From positions 1 through 64,000 of the forward strand of contig JAAVZO010000001.1 of NCBI GenBank assembly GCA_022791685.1: a stretch of DNA of 64,000 nt. Direction: 5' to 3'. This document shows, piece after piece, positions 1-7,771 of the stretch. The translations under genes and the position numbers were made by a program. The stretch is from Clostridiales bacterium. Its GTDB lineage: Bacteria; Bacillota; Clostridia; Oscillospirales; CAG-272. Under the pieces are notes generated by a model. That model saw only the letters and a list, made by a program, of their open reading frames with translations. It did not search any database and was not told the DNA's origin. Numbering within the stretch: position 1 is the stretch's first letter; each line of letters begins with the position of its first letter.

Positions 1-50
1 AGTATGCTTAATATCATCCATACTACTACTTGTTTCATTCTTATCTTCAT
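1..50 (-). CDS. 5' end of a second pilin-like surface protein gene (partial, runs off the left edge)
   Basis: Read on the minus strand, the ATG at 50-48 starts a frame beginning MKIRMKQVVVWMILSI, identical at DNA level to the first 16 codons of the LPXTG pilin-like gene at 6234. It has the same promoter and ribosome binding site upstream. Only the signal-peptide start is inside the window, so the mature protein cannot be judged. It may be a full paralogue, a fragment, or a duplicate promoter cassette. The start is supported by the AAAGGGA-type ribosome site 7 nt upstream. Confidence 0.6.
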   Translation of the reverse strand, partial: MKIRMKQVVVWMILSI

Positions 51-99
51 TTTCTGTCCCTTTCTACTTTTCGACCTTTTTCGACATTATCGTGCTACC

Positions 100-128
100 A
101 TTATATCATATTTCTCTCCCCTTTGCAA
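100..128 (-). promoter_or_regulatory. Promoter of the left pilin-like gene copy
   Basis: On the minus strand, TTGCAA (128-123) and TATAAT (105-100) are separated by 17 bp. It is identical to the promoter at 6156-6184. Confidence 0.75.
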
Positions 129-174
129 TACCTTTTATGAATTTATTTCTATTTTTTTATTTTTTCTTTTCAAT

Positions 175-214
175 ACTAAAAAACACCTCGTTATGATATA
201 ACGAGGTGTTTTTG
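175..214 (-). terminator. Bidirectional hairpin terminator after the HPr-like gene
   Basis: AACACCTCGTTAT (182-194) pairs perfectly with ATAACGAGGTGTT (198-210) around a 3-nt loop. A-rich sequence on the left gives a U-tract for the minus strand and TTTTT follows on the plus strand. It closes the fructokinase/HPr-like transcript. Confidence 0.85.
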
Positions 215-222
215 TTTACAAT

Positions 223-462
223 TCATTCTTCAATAAATTGTTCAATATCATTCTTTATTTTCTTTATTTCATCTTCATTGCCAGAATCGATCCGAAGTGA
301 CAATGTTTGTTTAAGATCAAGGCTAAAAATTCCGACAATTGACTTCGCGTCAACAACATATCTGTCTGCAATTATATACAGTCCACAACTATATTTTACT
401 GCGATGTTTACAAAGCTTTTTACATCATCAACAGATGAAAGTCGAATTTTAAGCTCGGTCAT
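223..462 (-). CDS. HPr-family (Crh-like) protein lacking the phosphocarrier histidine
   Basis: A 79-aa protein with an HPr-like pattern. The segment DAKSIVGIFSL (residues 38-48) aligns with the HPr region around the regulatory serine (Ser46 of B. subtilis HPr), here Ser41. The HPr active-site stretch that contains His15 aligns with residues 9-14 (SSVDDV), so the catalytic His is replaced, apparently by Ser10. Known precedent: B. subtilis Crh has lost His15 but kept Ser46 and acts in catabolite control, not in PTS phosphotransfer. A Crh-like role is inference. The gene overlaps the end of the fructokinase gene by 14 bp, implying translational coupling, and is followed by a terminator. Confidence 0.7.
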   Translation of the reverse strand: MTELKIRLSSVDDVKSFVNIAVKYSCGLYIIADRYVVDAKSIVGIFSLDLKQTLSLRIDSGNEDEIKKIKNDIEQFIEE

Positions 463-1453
463 TTTTTGACCTTCTTATCAATTCTTCGATTTCTTCCATC
501 TCAGGCATTACTTTTAATGCGCCCTTTCTTTCTGTGATCAACGCCGCTGCTGCATTCGCAAATGTCAGCATTTCAGTCAATTCTTCACTTGAATAATCCT
601 TAATTCCCCAAGAAAGAACCTTTCCAAGAATTGCACCAAAGAATGTATCTCCTGCGCCTGTAGTTTCAATTGTATTCGAAGGGAATATCTGAGAATAAGC
701 GCAGTTGCTTCTGGAATAAGCTCTGCTGCCATTCTTTCCAAGCGACAAAAGAATCATTGATATATTATTGTATTTCTTCTTGATCCATTCTATGGCTTTG
801 TCGAAATCATTTTCTCCAGTAAACCATAAAATTTCGTTGTCGGATATTTTTAAAATATCGCAGTGCGACAATCCATACTCGATTTTTTCGTGTGCTTTAT
901 CAAGATCATCCCACAAGCTTTCACGCAGATTTGGATCAAATGAGATTATATTTCCCTCATCTTCCGCAATTTTAATTGCTTTTTTTGTAGCTGCTTCGCA
1001 TATTTCGCTTGTCATCGAAAGCGACCCATAGTGGAAAATTCTACTGTTCTTTATGATGTTTTCATCTACATCATCTTCGCTAAGCATCATATCTGCTCCT
1101 GGATTTCTATAGAATGAAAACTCTCTATCACCATCTTTCAGAGTGTGAACAAATGCAAGTGTCGTGTTGACAAACTTATCGGTTATCAATCCATCGGAAT
1201 TTATTCCGATATCCTCAATAGTTTTTCTCAGTTGTCTTCCAAAAATATCGTCGCCGACCTTTCCTATAAATGCAGTTTTATAACCCTGTTTATTAAGCAT
1301 TGCAAGCACATTGCATGGTGCGCCGCCTGGATTTGCTTCCATTATAGGATTCCCTTGATTACTTATACCATTTTCGGTAAAGTCAATCAAAAGCTCTCCA
1401 AGTGCGCAGACATCAAATGCCTTTTTGCTATTTAAATTCATGTTTATGACCAT
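449..1453 (-). CDS. PfkB-family sugar kinase, probable fructokinase
   Basis: A 334-aa ribokinase/PfkB kinase. Visible family signatures are the N-terminal GELLIDF start, the GG-containing sugar-binding stretch NPGGAPCNVLAML near residues 41-53, and the C-terminal GAGDTFFGA at 266-274 with Asp269 as the expected catalytic base. Length is typical for bacterial fructokinases. It lies downstream of sugar ABC permease genes on the same strand, so it probably phosphorylates the imported sugar or its hydrolysis product; fructose specificity is inferred from resemblance only. The first ATG is preferred over the ATG four codons later because GAGG lies just upstream, though within a hairpin that ends directly at the ATG. 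Confidence 0.85.
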   Translation of the reverse strand: MVINMNLNSKKAFDVCALGELLIDFTENGISNQGNPIMEANPGGAPCNVLAMLNKQGYKTAFIGKVGDDIFGRQLRKTIEDIGINSDGLITDKFVNTTLAFVHTLKDGDREFSFYRNPGADMMLSEDDVDENIIKNSRIFHYGSLSMTSEICEAATKKAIKIAEDEGNIISFDPNLRESLWDDLDKAHEKIEYGLSHCDILKISDNEILWFTGENDFDKAIEWIKKKYNNISMILLSLGKNGSRAYSRSNCAYSQIFPSNTIETTGAGDTFFGAILGKVLSWGIKDYSSEELTEMLTFANAAAALITERKGALKVMPEMEEIEELIRRSKNDRA

Positions 1454-1569
1454 AGCTTTCGCCTCAGCGAAAGCTCCCTTTCTTGCCTCTTCAGAGGCAT
1501 TCCTAATTTATTATTTTTAGCGAAGCTGATAGCTATGCTAAAAATTAGTCTGAAAAGTTTATTTTTCAG
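1454..1569 (-). other. Array of four intercistronic stem-loops between permease and fructokinase genes
   Basis: Four potential hairpins fill the gap: AGCTTTCGC/GCGAAAGCT (1454-1475, 4-nt loop, abutting the fructokinase ATG), TGCCTCT/AGAGGCA (1484-1499), TTTTTAGC/GCTAAAAA (1514-1544, interrupted) and CTGAAAA/TTTTCAG (1550-1569). None has a classic U-tract on the minus strand, so RNA processing, stability or translation control fits better than termination. The first could hide the fructokinase ribosome site. Confidence 0.6.
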
Positions 1570-1571
1570 AT

Positions 1572-2456
1572 CTATCCTTTCACTGCCCCATTAGCAATTC
1601 CGCCGATGATCTGCTTCTGACATATTATGTAGAAGATAAGGATCGGTATCAGTGCCAGCAGGTATGAAGCAAAAGCAAGATTATAGTTTGTTCCGAACTG
1701 CGTCTGGAAGTTAAGCTGCGCAAGCGGAAGAGTTGTGGTCTGTGACCCTGACATTATTACAAGTGGGGTCATAACATCATTCCATGTTCCAAGCGCCGTA
1801 AGTACAGCTACCGTTGCGTGCATGGGCTTCATCATTGGGAAAATTATCGTCCAATAGGTTCGCCAAGTTGACGCTCCGTCAACATCTGCCGCCTCTTCCA
1901 TTGCAAGTGGGATATTTTTAAGATATCCCGAATACAGCATTACATTCATTGGCATATAGAACACAACATACAATATTATAACGCCGAACATATTGTCAAT
2001 TCCGAGTATAGCTGTCTGCTTTACAAGAGGCATCATCAATATCGCAAACGGAACAAACATTCCGCTTACAATATAGAAGTATATAAATTTGAAGCCCTTA
2101 TTCTTTGACATTGCTCTGCCTATTACATATCCAGCCATTGAGTGAATTATCAGCGACAATATTATGGCTGCACCAGTGATTATGACACTGTTGAGAAGCG
2201 AGTGTCCGAAATCTGTTACACGCATTGCCTCAGCAAAGTTATCAAGACTGAAAACCTTTGGAAGACTTAATGCACCCATAGCGTCATTCGTCATCTCAGA
2301 CGGAGATTTCAACGCAATGATAACAGTCATATAAAGCGGGAAAAGAATCGTAATACATCCAACAAATAACAGTATTGTTAGCGGTATATTTACGCGCTCA
2401 CCATTTTTATGCTTCGCCGGCTTAACAGCTGCCGTAATTTTATCTGTTCCACTCAT
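1572..2456 (-). CDS. Carbohydrate ABC transporter permease (MalG/MsmG type)
   Basis: A 294-aa inner-membrane permease with about six hydrophobic segments, starting with an N-terminal one near residues 25-48. The EAA loop for docking an ATPase is seen around EEAADVDGASTWRTYW, followed by IIFPMMKP. It is the second permease of a CUT1-type importer; its start overlaps the stop of the upstream permease by 4 bp (ATGA), so the two subunits are translationally coupled. The operon has no ATPase gene; the MsmK-type ATPase at 10576-11691 is the likely partner. The exact substrate cannot be told, but the linked kinase suggests a fructose- or sucrose-related sugar or oligosaccharide. Confidence 0.9.
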   Translation of the reverse strand: MSGTDKITAAVKPAKHKNGERVNIPLTILLFVGCITILFPLYMTVIIALKSPSEMTNDAMGALSLPKVFSLDNFAEAMRVTDFGHSLLNSVIITGAAIILSLIIHSMAGYVIGRAMSKNKGFKFIYFYIVSGMFVPFAILMMPLVKQTAILGIDNMFGVIILYVVFYMPMNVMLYSGYLKNIPLAMEEAADVDGASTWRTYWTIIFPMMKPMHATVAVLTALGTWNDVMTPLVIMSGSQTTTLPLAQLNFQTQFGTNYNLAFASYLLALIPILIFYIICQKQIIGGIANGAVKG

Positions 2457-3328
2457 AGCTGCTCCTCCTTCTTACTTGTCATCCTCATTTGGATCACCGA
2501 TATAGTTACAATTACTACAAAGAATACAACTGCATTTGCACTTTGGAAACCAAATTGTCCGCCGTCCATTCCGTTTCTATATATAAGGTAGGAAATCGAT
2601 TCTGTACTTTGCGCCGGTCCACCCTTTGTCAATGACATGATCTGGTCGAACACCATGAGCATATTTTTTGTGCTGAGCACAAGATTTATCGACAAAAACG
2701 GAACAAGCATAGGCAAAGTAAGCTTTGTAAAGGTCTGCCATTTATTTGCGCCGTCAATGCTGCTTGCTTCATAGATATCCGACGGTATAGTCTGCAAACC
2801 TGAGATGTAGATAATGGTATTCATAGCTACTGCCTGCCATACGCCAACGATCAACACACCGATCCATGCGTATTTTTCACTTGCAAGAATGCTGTTTTTC
2901 AGAAATTCAATATTAAGTGCATTTCCAAGAGCAGGTATAATATATGTAAACAAAAAGCTGAAAATATAACCTACAACAAGCCCTCCGAGAATATTCGGAA
3001 CAAAATACATACCTCTGAGAAAGCCCTTGCACCGTATCTTACTGCTGAGTCCCATAGCAAGGAAAAGAGAAATGAGATTTACAAGTATTGTACCTGCGAT
3101 CGCGTATTTAAAGGTAAACCAATATGACTGTCCGACTCTTGCGTCCTGAAAGAGGTCAATATAATTGCGAAATCCGACAAAATCATAGCTGCCGTATCCT
3201 CTGTAGTTTGTCAGACTATAGAATGCGCCGGTTATCAGAGGAATAGTGTTGAAGACTACGAAAAGGATGAGCGCTGGAAGTATCATGATGATATAAGTCT
3301 TCATTTTAGAAGATATTTTGCGTTTCAT
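2453..3328 (-). CDS. Carbohydrate ABC transporter permease (MalF/MsmF type)
   Basis: A 291-aa permease. A basic N-terminus (MKRKISSKMK) precedes the first membrane segment IMILPALILFVVF. The EAA motif appears as YEASSIDGANKWQTF followed by LTLPML, as in CUT1 sugar permeases. It overlaps the binding-protein gene upstream and the MalG-type gene downstream by 4 bp each, a tight operon giving stoichiometric synthesis. It forms the heterodimeric membrane pore with the neighbouring permease. Confidence 0.9.
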   Translation of the reverse strand: MKRKISSKMKTYIIMILPALILFVVFNTIPLITGAFYSLTNYRGYGSYDFVGFRNYIDLFQDARVGQSYWFTFKYAIAGTILVNLISLFLAMGLSSKIRCKGFLRGMYFVPNILGGLVVGYIFSFLFTYIIPALGNALNIEFLKNSILASEKYAWIGVLIVGVWQAVAMNTIIYISGLQTIPSDIYEASSIDGANKWQTFTKLTLPMLVPFLSINLVLSTKNMLMVFDQIMSLTKGGPAQSTESISYLIYRNGMDGGQFGFQSANAVVFFVVIVTISVIQMRMTSKKEEQL

Positions 3329-4614
3329 TTGTTTCTCTCCTCGTATTTTCTTACCTTATTTATAAGGTCGCGGTTGTATCTTACCCAATCATTGTCAAAC
3401 CGGGTCAAAAATGTTTCTTTTGAATTTGTGCTGCTGTCCATGAGATATGTCTGTATCATAGCGTCAACACTCATCTCGCTTGGATAGTGATGGTCATGAT
3501 AATCTGACATTCTGTTGTTTTCGATATACTCCTTCATTCCATCGAGCATTGAAGGCAATGTAAAATCTCCCTCCTTGCACGGTATCGCATTCTGATCATC
3601 AAGATATATCTGGATAGTCTCATCTTCATACATGAATCTAAGCACTTCATACGCTGCTTCTTTATTCTTGCAGCCCTTCATGATCGAGAATTGCAGGTCA
3701 ACACCTGAATTCAACACATTGTCGCGTTCATTTTCATTTGCCGGAAATGGAAATGAGTCGATATTTATATCCGGATTTACCGACATGATCTGTGGTACAG
3801 CATAGCTTCCGATAGGAAACATCGCTGATTCACCTCGAGCAAATGCTGTACAAGCGTCGTTGTAACTGTAAGCATATGGATTTGGCTCGGCATATTGCAG
3901 TAATGCCTTCGTCTTTTCAGCTACCTCAGAATACTCAGCGGAAAATGTAGTTTTTCCTGCATTCACTTGAGCGCAGGTATCAGCCGGAGATAATCCTACG
4001 GCGAGAGCATTCCACGGAGCTAAGCAGGTCCATGTATCCTTGAATCCAAAGTAAAGCGGATAAATGTCAGTTTCTGCGTCTATTTTTTCGCAGAGCGCAG
4101 TAAATTCACTCCATGTCTGAGGGATATTCCAACCATTCTTTTCAAATATATCCTTGTTATACAGAACTCCGGCACAGTTTGCCACATATGGAATAGCATA
4201 AACTCCATCCTGAGGGATAAACTCCAAATCTTTTTCGATCTGCATATATGCAGATTTGATTTCAGACAGTACCTCAAAGTCTGAGATATCCATAAACAAT
4301 TCAGCGTCAAGGAAGTTTGAATAGTTGATGTCGCCTCCGATCCCCACTATATCAGGGTAGTCTTCCTTGATAAGTCGGGTTTTGAGAACTGTCATAGCCT
4401 CATTCGGTGACTCGATGGTAAGATGAATGTTGTCGTGAGTTTCATTGAAGCGCTTCTCGATCGCCTCAAATGCCGCAACGGCTTCGGGTTTATATTGCAG
4501 CATACGAATCTCGATCTTACCGTCATTAGCGGTTGTGCTCGCACATCCAGCCAGAAGCATAACGGGTAAAGCAGCTGCTGCAAGAACTGCTGATATAAAG
4601 CCTATCCTTTTCAT
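3325..4614 (-). CDS. Extracellular sugar-binding lipoprotein of an ABC importer
   Basis: A 429-aa family 1 solute-binding protein. The signal peptide ends in a lipobox LLAGC with lipidated Cys24, so it is anchored outside the membrane. The mature part has the expected two-lobe pattern (for example DIVGIGGDINYSNF and GVLYNKDIFEKNGW, a standard feature of this family). It is the first gene of the operon and is transcribed from a TTTACA-N17-TATAAT promoter divergent from the AraC-family gene, with a ribosome site AGGAGG just upstream. It delivers a carbohydrate to the two permeases downstream. Confidence 0.92.
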   Translation of the reverse strand: MKRIGFISAVLAAAALPVMLLAGCASTTANDGKIEIRMLQYKPEAVAAFEAIEKRFNETHDNIHLTIESPNEAMTVLKTRLIKEDYPDIVGIGGDINYSNFLDAELFMDISDFEVLSEIKSAYMQIEKDLEFIPQDGVYAIPYVANCAGVLYNKDIFEKNGWNIPQTWSEFTALCEKIDAETDIYPLYFGFKDTWTCLAPWNALAVGLSPADTCAQVNAGKTTFSAEYSEVAEKTKALLQYAEPNPYAYSYNDACTAFARGESAMFPIGSYAVPQIMSVNPDINIDSFPFPANENERDNVLNSGVDLQFSIMKGCKNKEAAYEVLRFMYEDETIQIYLDDQNAIPCKEGDFTLPSMLDGMKEYIENNRMSDYHDHHYPSEMSVDAMIQTYLMDSSTNSKETFLTRFDNDWVRYNRDLINKVRKYEERNK

Positions 4615-4652
4615 ATATACCTCCTGATCTTACGGTTGGCTTATGTGATTAT

Positions 4653-4772
4653 ATTATAACATATCTTTATGCAACTGTAAATAGCCGATTTCTTTATATT
4701 TCATACCAAAATGCGTTATAAATCGTTATACGGAAAAATCATCTTGCATTTTGGTATATTCTATGGTATAAT
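4653..4772. promoter_or_regulatory. Divergent promoters and a 12-bp inverted-repeat operator between the ABC operon and the araC-type gene
   Basis: The minus-strand promoter is TTTACA (4681-4676), 17 bp, TATAAT (4658-4653). The plus-strand promoter is TTGCAT (4744-4749), 17 bp, TATAAT (4767-4772). A perfect inverted repeat, ATACCAAAATGC (4703-4714) and GCATTTTGGTAT (4746-4757), lies between them. The right half overlaps the -35 and spacer of the regulator promoter, which suggests autorepression; the left half lies 21 bp upstream of the ABC -35, an activator position. Two CGTTATA direct repeats (4714-4720, 4724-4730) sit between the halves. Confidence 0.75.
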
Positions 4773-4848
4773 GTACACAGATGGCAATTATAGATAAGTA
4801 TTTATACCACTAATTTACAATATAAAACCCCGAAGGAGTAAAGCAACC

Positions 4849-5694
4849 ATGGGCGATTTAATTTTTTCAGTTTTTCCGACGGAGAACTTTGTAGATCTTG
4901 GACTGTTTCAGTTCGGCAGAGAAAAATGTGCTCCGTCGCATTCATTTGGTCCAGCCAAAAGAAATCACTATCTTTTCCACTATGTAATATCCGGTACAGG
5001 AGTACTCATGGCAGAGGATAACAACGGTGTTACACAAAATTATCAGGTCAAGAGCATGGAAGGCTTTCTGATATCGCCGAATCAAATAACAACATATATT
5101 GCCGACAAGGATGTACCGTGGGATTATTGTTGGATAGAGTTTGATGGACTGAGAGCGCGAGGAATGCTTGAAGCTGCCGGATTGACAGTTGACTCTCCTA
5201 TATATCATACGCGCCATAAGGATCTACGTGACGATATGCTAAATGAAATGCTGTATATCATCGAAAATGCAGACTTATCACCATTTCACATTATCGGTCA
5301 TCTATATTTGTTTCTCGATTATCTCATGCGTTCGGCAGTGGTACAGACTCCGCAGAGCGGAAGCAAGCTCAGAGATTTTTATATTCATGAGGCGCTGATG
5401 TATATTGAACACAATTTTCAAAATAATATTTCCATTGAAGATATAGCCGCAGCGTGCGGATTGAATCGTAGTTACTTTGGAAAAATATTCAGGGAGACTA
5501 TGGGAAAAACGCCGCAGGAATTTTTGCTGTCATATCGTATGTCCAAGGCAGCTGAACTTATGAAGCTGACTAAGCTATCTATAGGGGACATCGGAAATGC
5601 AGTCAGCTATAGTAATCCGCTTCACTTTTCAAGAGCCTTCAAAAATACATATGGCATTTCGCCAAGGGAGTGGCGGAACCAAAATAAGATTTAA
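4849..5694 (+). CDS. AraC-family transcriptional regulator of the sugar operon
   Basis: A 281-aa protein with an N-terminal cupin-like sensor domain (about residues 10-150; FHYVISGTGVLM and GFLISPNQITTYIADKD are typical) and a C-terminal AraC/XylS double helix-turn-helix (about 180-281), containing ISIEDIAAACGLNRSYFGKI and the closing signature NPLHFSRAFKNTYGISPREW. It probably binds the imported sugar and activates the divergent binding-protein/permease operon through the inverted repeat in between. The start is supported by GAAGGAG about 10 nt upstream. Confidence 0.92.
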   Translation: MGDLIFSVFPTENFVDLGLFQFGREKCAPSHSFGPAKRNHYLFHYVISGTGVLMAEDNNGVTQNYQVKSMEGFLISPNQITTYIADKDVPWDYCWIEFDGLRARGMLEAAGLTVDSPIYHTRHKDLRDDMLNEMLYIIENADLSPFHIIGHLYLFLDYLMRSAVVQTPQSGSKLRDFYIHEALMYIEHNFQNNISIEDIAAACGLNRSYFGKIFRETMGKTPQEFLLSYRMSKAAELMKLTKLSIGDIGNAVSYSNPLHFSRAFKNTYGISPREWRNQNKI

Positions 5695-5909
5695 ATAATA
5701 TTTTCAGGTTCGCGAAGCATATTGAGCTTCATCCAAGCGCTGACGAATGCGTCCTGTGCTGCGTCCTCAGCCATAAATTTACTGTGAGTAACGGAATATG
5801 CGGCAGATACGACTAATTTTTCATATCGCACAACGAGTATCTCATATGCGTTTTGTTCTCCAGCGAGAGTGAGCAAGATCAAATTCTTATCGTTAAGCTC
5901 CTGATACAT
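5691..5909 (-). pseudogene. Truncated ECF-type sigma factor (region 2 only)
   Basis: A 72-aa frame with a good ribosome site (GGAGG) and clear sigma-70 region 2 sequence (YEILVVRYEKLVVSAAYSV, then EDAAQDAFVSAWMKLNMLRE). ECF sigma factors are normally about 160-200 aa with a region 4 that binds the -35 box; here the frame stops right after region 2, overlapping the last bases of the araC-type gene. Region 4 is missing, so it is read as a remnant cut by a rearrangement that brought in the sugar island. A truncated product that still binds RNA polymerase cannot be excluded. Confidence 0.75.
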
Positions 5910-6153
5910 CGAATACCTCCATTTTCTGTGATCACGTCTGTTTGAAAAATTCTTATAAGCGCGCTATATAATGTTGAGTTGTTTGTATTTTTCCAACTCT
6001 GACTAATAGACAAACTAAGATGCCAAAAGGTTGGGTATATGATAAAAATATTTTGAAAAATTGATTTTTTATGATATACACTTATTATAACATATAGCTT
6101 GCATATCTGTAAGTTATTTTAATTAAAAAAATTTGAAATATTTTTCGCTAAAC
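5910..6153. other. AT-rich intergenic region with a possible promoter for the sigma remnant
   Basis: No gene is seen. A minus-strand promoter candidate is CTTACA (6113-6108), 18 bp, TATAAT (6089-6084), upstream of the truncated sigma gene. The right end runs into the pilin promoter repeat. Confidence 0.5.
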
Positions 6154-6283
6154 TATTGCAAAGGGGAGAGAAATATGATATAATGGTAGCACGATAATGT
6201 CGAAAAAGGTCGAAAAGTAGAAAGGGACAGAAAATGAAGATAAGAATGAAACAAGTAGTAGTATGGATGATATTAAGCATACT
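6154..6283. repeat. Right copy of the 130-bp perfect inverted repeat
   Basis: It is the exact reverse complement of 1-130. It covers the -35 box, -10 box, leader with two GGTCGAAAA-like units, ribosome site and the first 16-17 codons of the pilin-like gene. Confidence 0.9.
6156..6184 (+). promoter_or_regulatory. Promoter of the pilin-like gene
   Basis: TTGCAA (6156-6161), 17 bp, TATAAT (6179-6184). The start codon lies about 50 nt downstream with AAAGGGA (6221-6227) as ribosome site. Confidence 0.8.
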
Positions 6284-7703
6284 AATGATAACGAGTGTAG
6301 CAGGAGTAAACATCACAATAGAAAGCAGCCAAAGTGATGCAGAGTATGCAGCATATAAGCTGCTTGCTGCAGAAGACCTTGGTGGTGACAAGTATGACTA
6401 TACAGTAAATGAGAAATACAGAGACATACTCACAGAAGTCACAGGCAAGACAGATGATGAAGCAATAGTAGACTACATATCAGGTCTGGATACAGAGGAT
6501 ATGATATACTTCGCTAATGAAATGTACGCAAAGCTAAAGGACTCAGAACCTGATGCTGATTCAAGCGGAAAAGTATTCACTGGAGTAGAATCAGGATATT
6601 ATCTCATAGCAAACAAGGCATCAACAATAGCATCCGTAGTAATACTCGATACAGCAGGTAAAGATGATATCACAATACAGGCTAAAGAGAACGTACCATC
6701 TGTAATACTCAAGATAAGTAACTACAATGTTGACAGTGATACTATAGTAGGCTGGTATGACGCAGTAGATGCAATGATAGGTGAGGAAGTAAAGGTAAAG
6801 CTCGAATGTGAGGTACCGGAAAACTTCACCAAGGCTGATAACTGTAATCTCGATATATTCTGTGATACAAGTGAAGGTGTTGAGCTGAAGTATAGCACCA
6901 GCGATGATTATGTCTCTGACGATGACTTCTCTAATGTTACTGTTAAGCTTGTGAATAGTGTTGACAGTACTGATAAGATCATATTCCAGTACAACACAAG
7001 TGACGATGGATATGTAAGCATAAGTAAGACAGCTGAAGGAATAAAGGTAAACATACAAAATATAGCTAATGTATATAGTGTATTCAACTTTGACAGTATA
7101 GTAATAGAAACATCAGCAAAGCTGAAGGAAAATGCAGCAGCAGATGTGAGCGGAAATCCTATAACAGCGTATGTACAGTATCCAAGAGAATCTGGAAGCA
7201 GTGTAACTGATACATCTGCAATAGACAAAGTATCAGTATTCACATACAAGCTCGTACTGAATAACTATGACGGAAAGAGTAATCCTCTCAATGGTGCAGG
7301 ATATGAACTCAGCAAGGATATTGGAGGAGGACAGTATAAGGTCATTGGTAATGTAACTCTTACTGACAGTAATATATTCGAGTTTCTCGGACTTAGCTCT
7401 GGTTCGTACAAGCTTGAACAAATACTTACACCAGAAGGCTACAATAAGCTGCCTGATATGACATTTACTATAACTGGTGAGCTTGAAACAGAGTCGGATG
7501 ATCCTAAGCTTGTATCTATTACAGTAAGTGATCCAGATAAGATAACAGTATCTGGAGCTGTACTGAACATTGACATCCACTCCCGTTCTGGTATCAAGTT
7601 ACCTTCTACTGGCGGTGTTGGTGATACTCTTTTCTATATCCTCGCTCTCCCTCTTATCGCTGCTTCTATTGCTCTCTTCTCACTCTCTCGTAAAGTAATA
7701 TAA
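6234..7703 (+). CDS. LPXTG-anchored pilin-like surface protein with a SpaA/Cna-B type domain
   Basis: A 489-aa secreted protein. It starts with a short basic signal peptide (MKIRMKQVVVWMILSILM). The sorting signal at the C-terminus is LPSTG (456-460), a hydrophobic stretch and the tail SRKVI, so a sortase should link it to the wall or to a pilus. The last third (about 340-440) resembles a SpaA/Cna-B isopeptide domain: it begins FTYKLVLNNYDGKSNPLNGA and has an E-box-like LEQILTPEGYNKL. The N-terminal part resembles backbone pilins of Gram-positive pili. No sortase or second pilin gene is adjacent. Codon use is rich in ATA and AGA compared with neighbours, hinting at transfer or a different expression regime. 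Confidence 0.85.
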   Translation: MKIRMKQVVVWMILSILMITSVAGVNITIESSQSDAEYAAYKLLAAEDLGGDKYDYTVNEKYRDILTEVTGKTDDEAIVDYISGLDTEDMIYFANEMYAKLKDSEPDADSSGKVFTGVESGYYLIANKASTIASVVILDTAGKDDITIQAKENVPSVILKISNYNVDSDTIVGWYDAVDAMIGEEVKVKLECEVPENFTKADNCNLDIFCDTSEGVELKYSTSDDYVSDDDFSNVTVKLVNSVDSTDKIIFQYNTSDDGYVSISKTAEGIKVNIQNIANVYSVFNFDSIVIETSAKLKENAAADVSGNPITAYVQYPRESGSSVTDTSAIDKVSVFTYKLVLNNYDGKSNPLNGAGYELSKDIGGGQYKVIGNVTLTDSNIFEFLGLSSGSYKLEQILTPEGYNKLPDMTFTITGELETESDDPKLVSITVSDPDKITVSGAVLNIDIHSRSGIKLPSTGGVGDTLFYILALPLIAASIALFSLSRKVI

Positions 7704-7727
7704 AAGATAATGTATTGTTATTAACAT

Positions 7728-7770
7728 AAAATTGCTGCCAATCAGAATTCTGATTGGCAGCAATTTTTTT
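7728..7770. terminator. Perfect 40-nt palindromic bidirectional terminator
   Basis: Bases 7728-7747 and 7748-7767 are perfectly complementary around GAATTC, followed by T7 on the plus strand. It ends both the pilin gene and the convergent MATE gene. Confidence 0.9.
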
Positions 7771-7771
7771 A

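Larger units (their letters stand above)
1..130. repeat. Left copy of a 130-bp perfect inverted repeat (promoter, leader and start of a pilin-like gene)
   Basis: Base p here matches the complement of base 6284-p without mismatch from 1 to 130, so its partner is 6154-6283. The identity begins two bases outside the -35 box and runs through -10, leader, ribosome site and 16 codons. It may continue beyond the left edge. Confidence 0.9.

Noticed and set aside
1..6283. Insertion sequence bounded by the inverted repeats
   Set aside because: No transposase lies between the repeats and the repeat content is a promoter and gene start, not transposon ends.
6621..7580. Minus-strand frames opposite the pilin gene rich in Tyr, Ile and Val
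   Set aside because: They arise from the ATA/GTA-rich codon use of the pilin gene; no ribosome sites.
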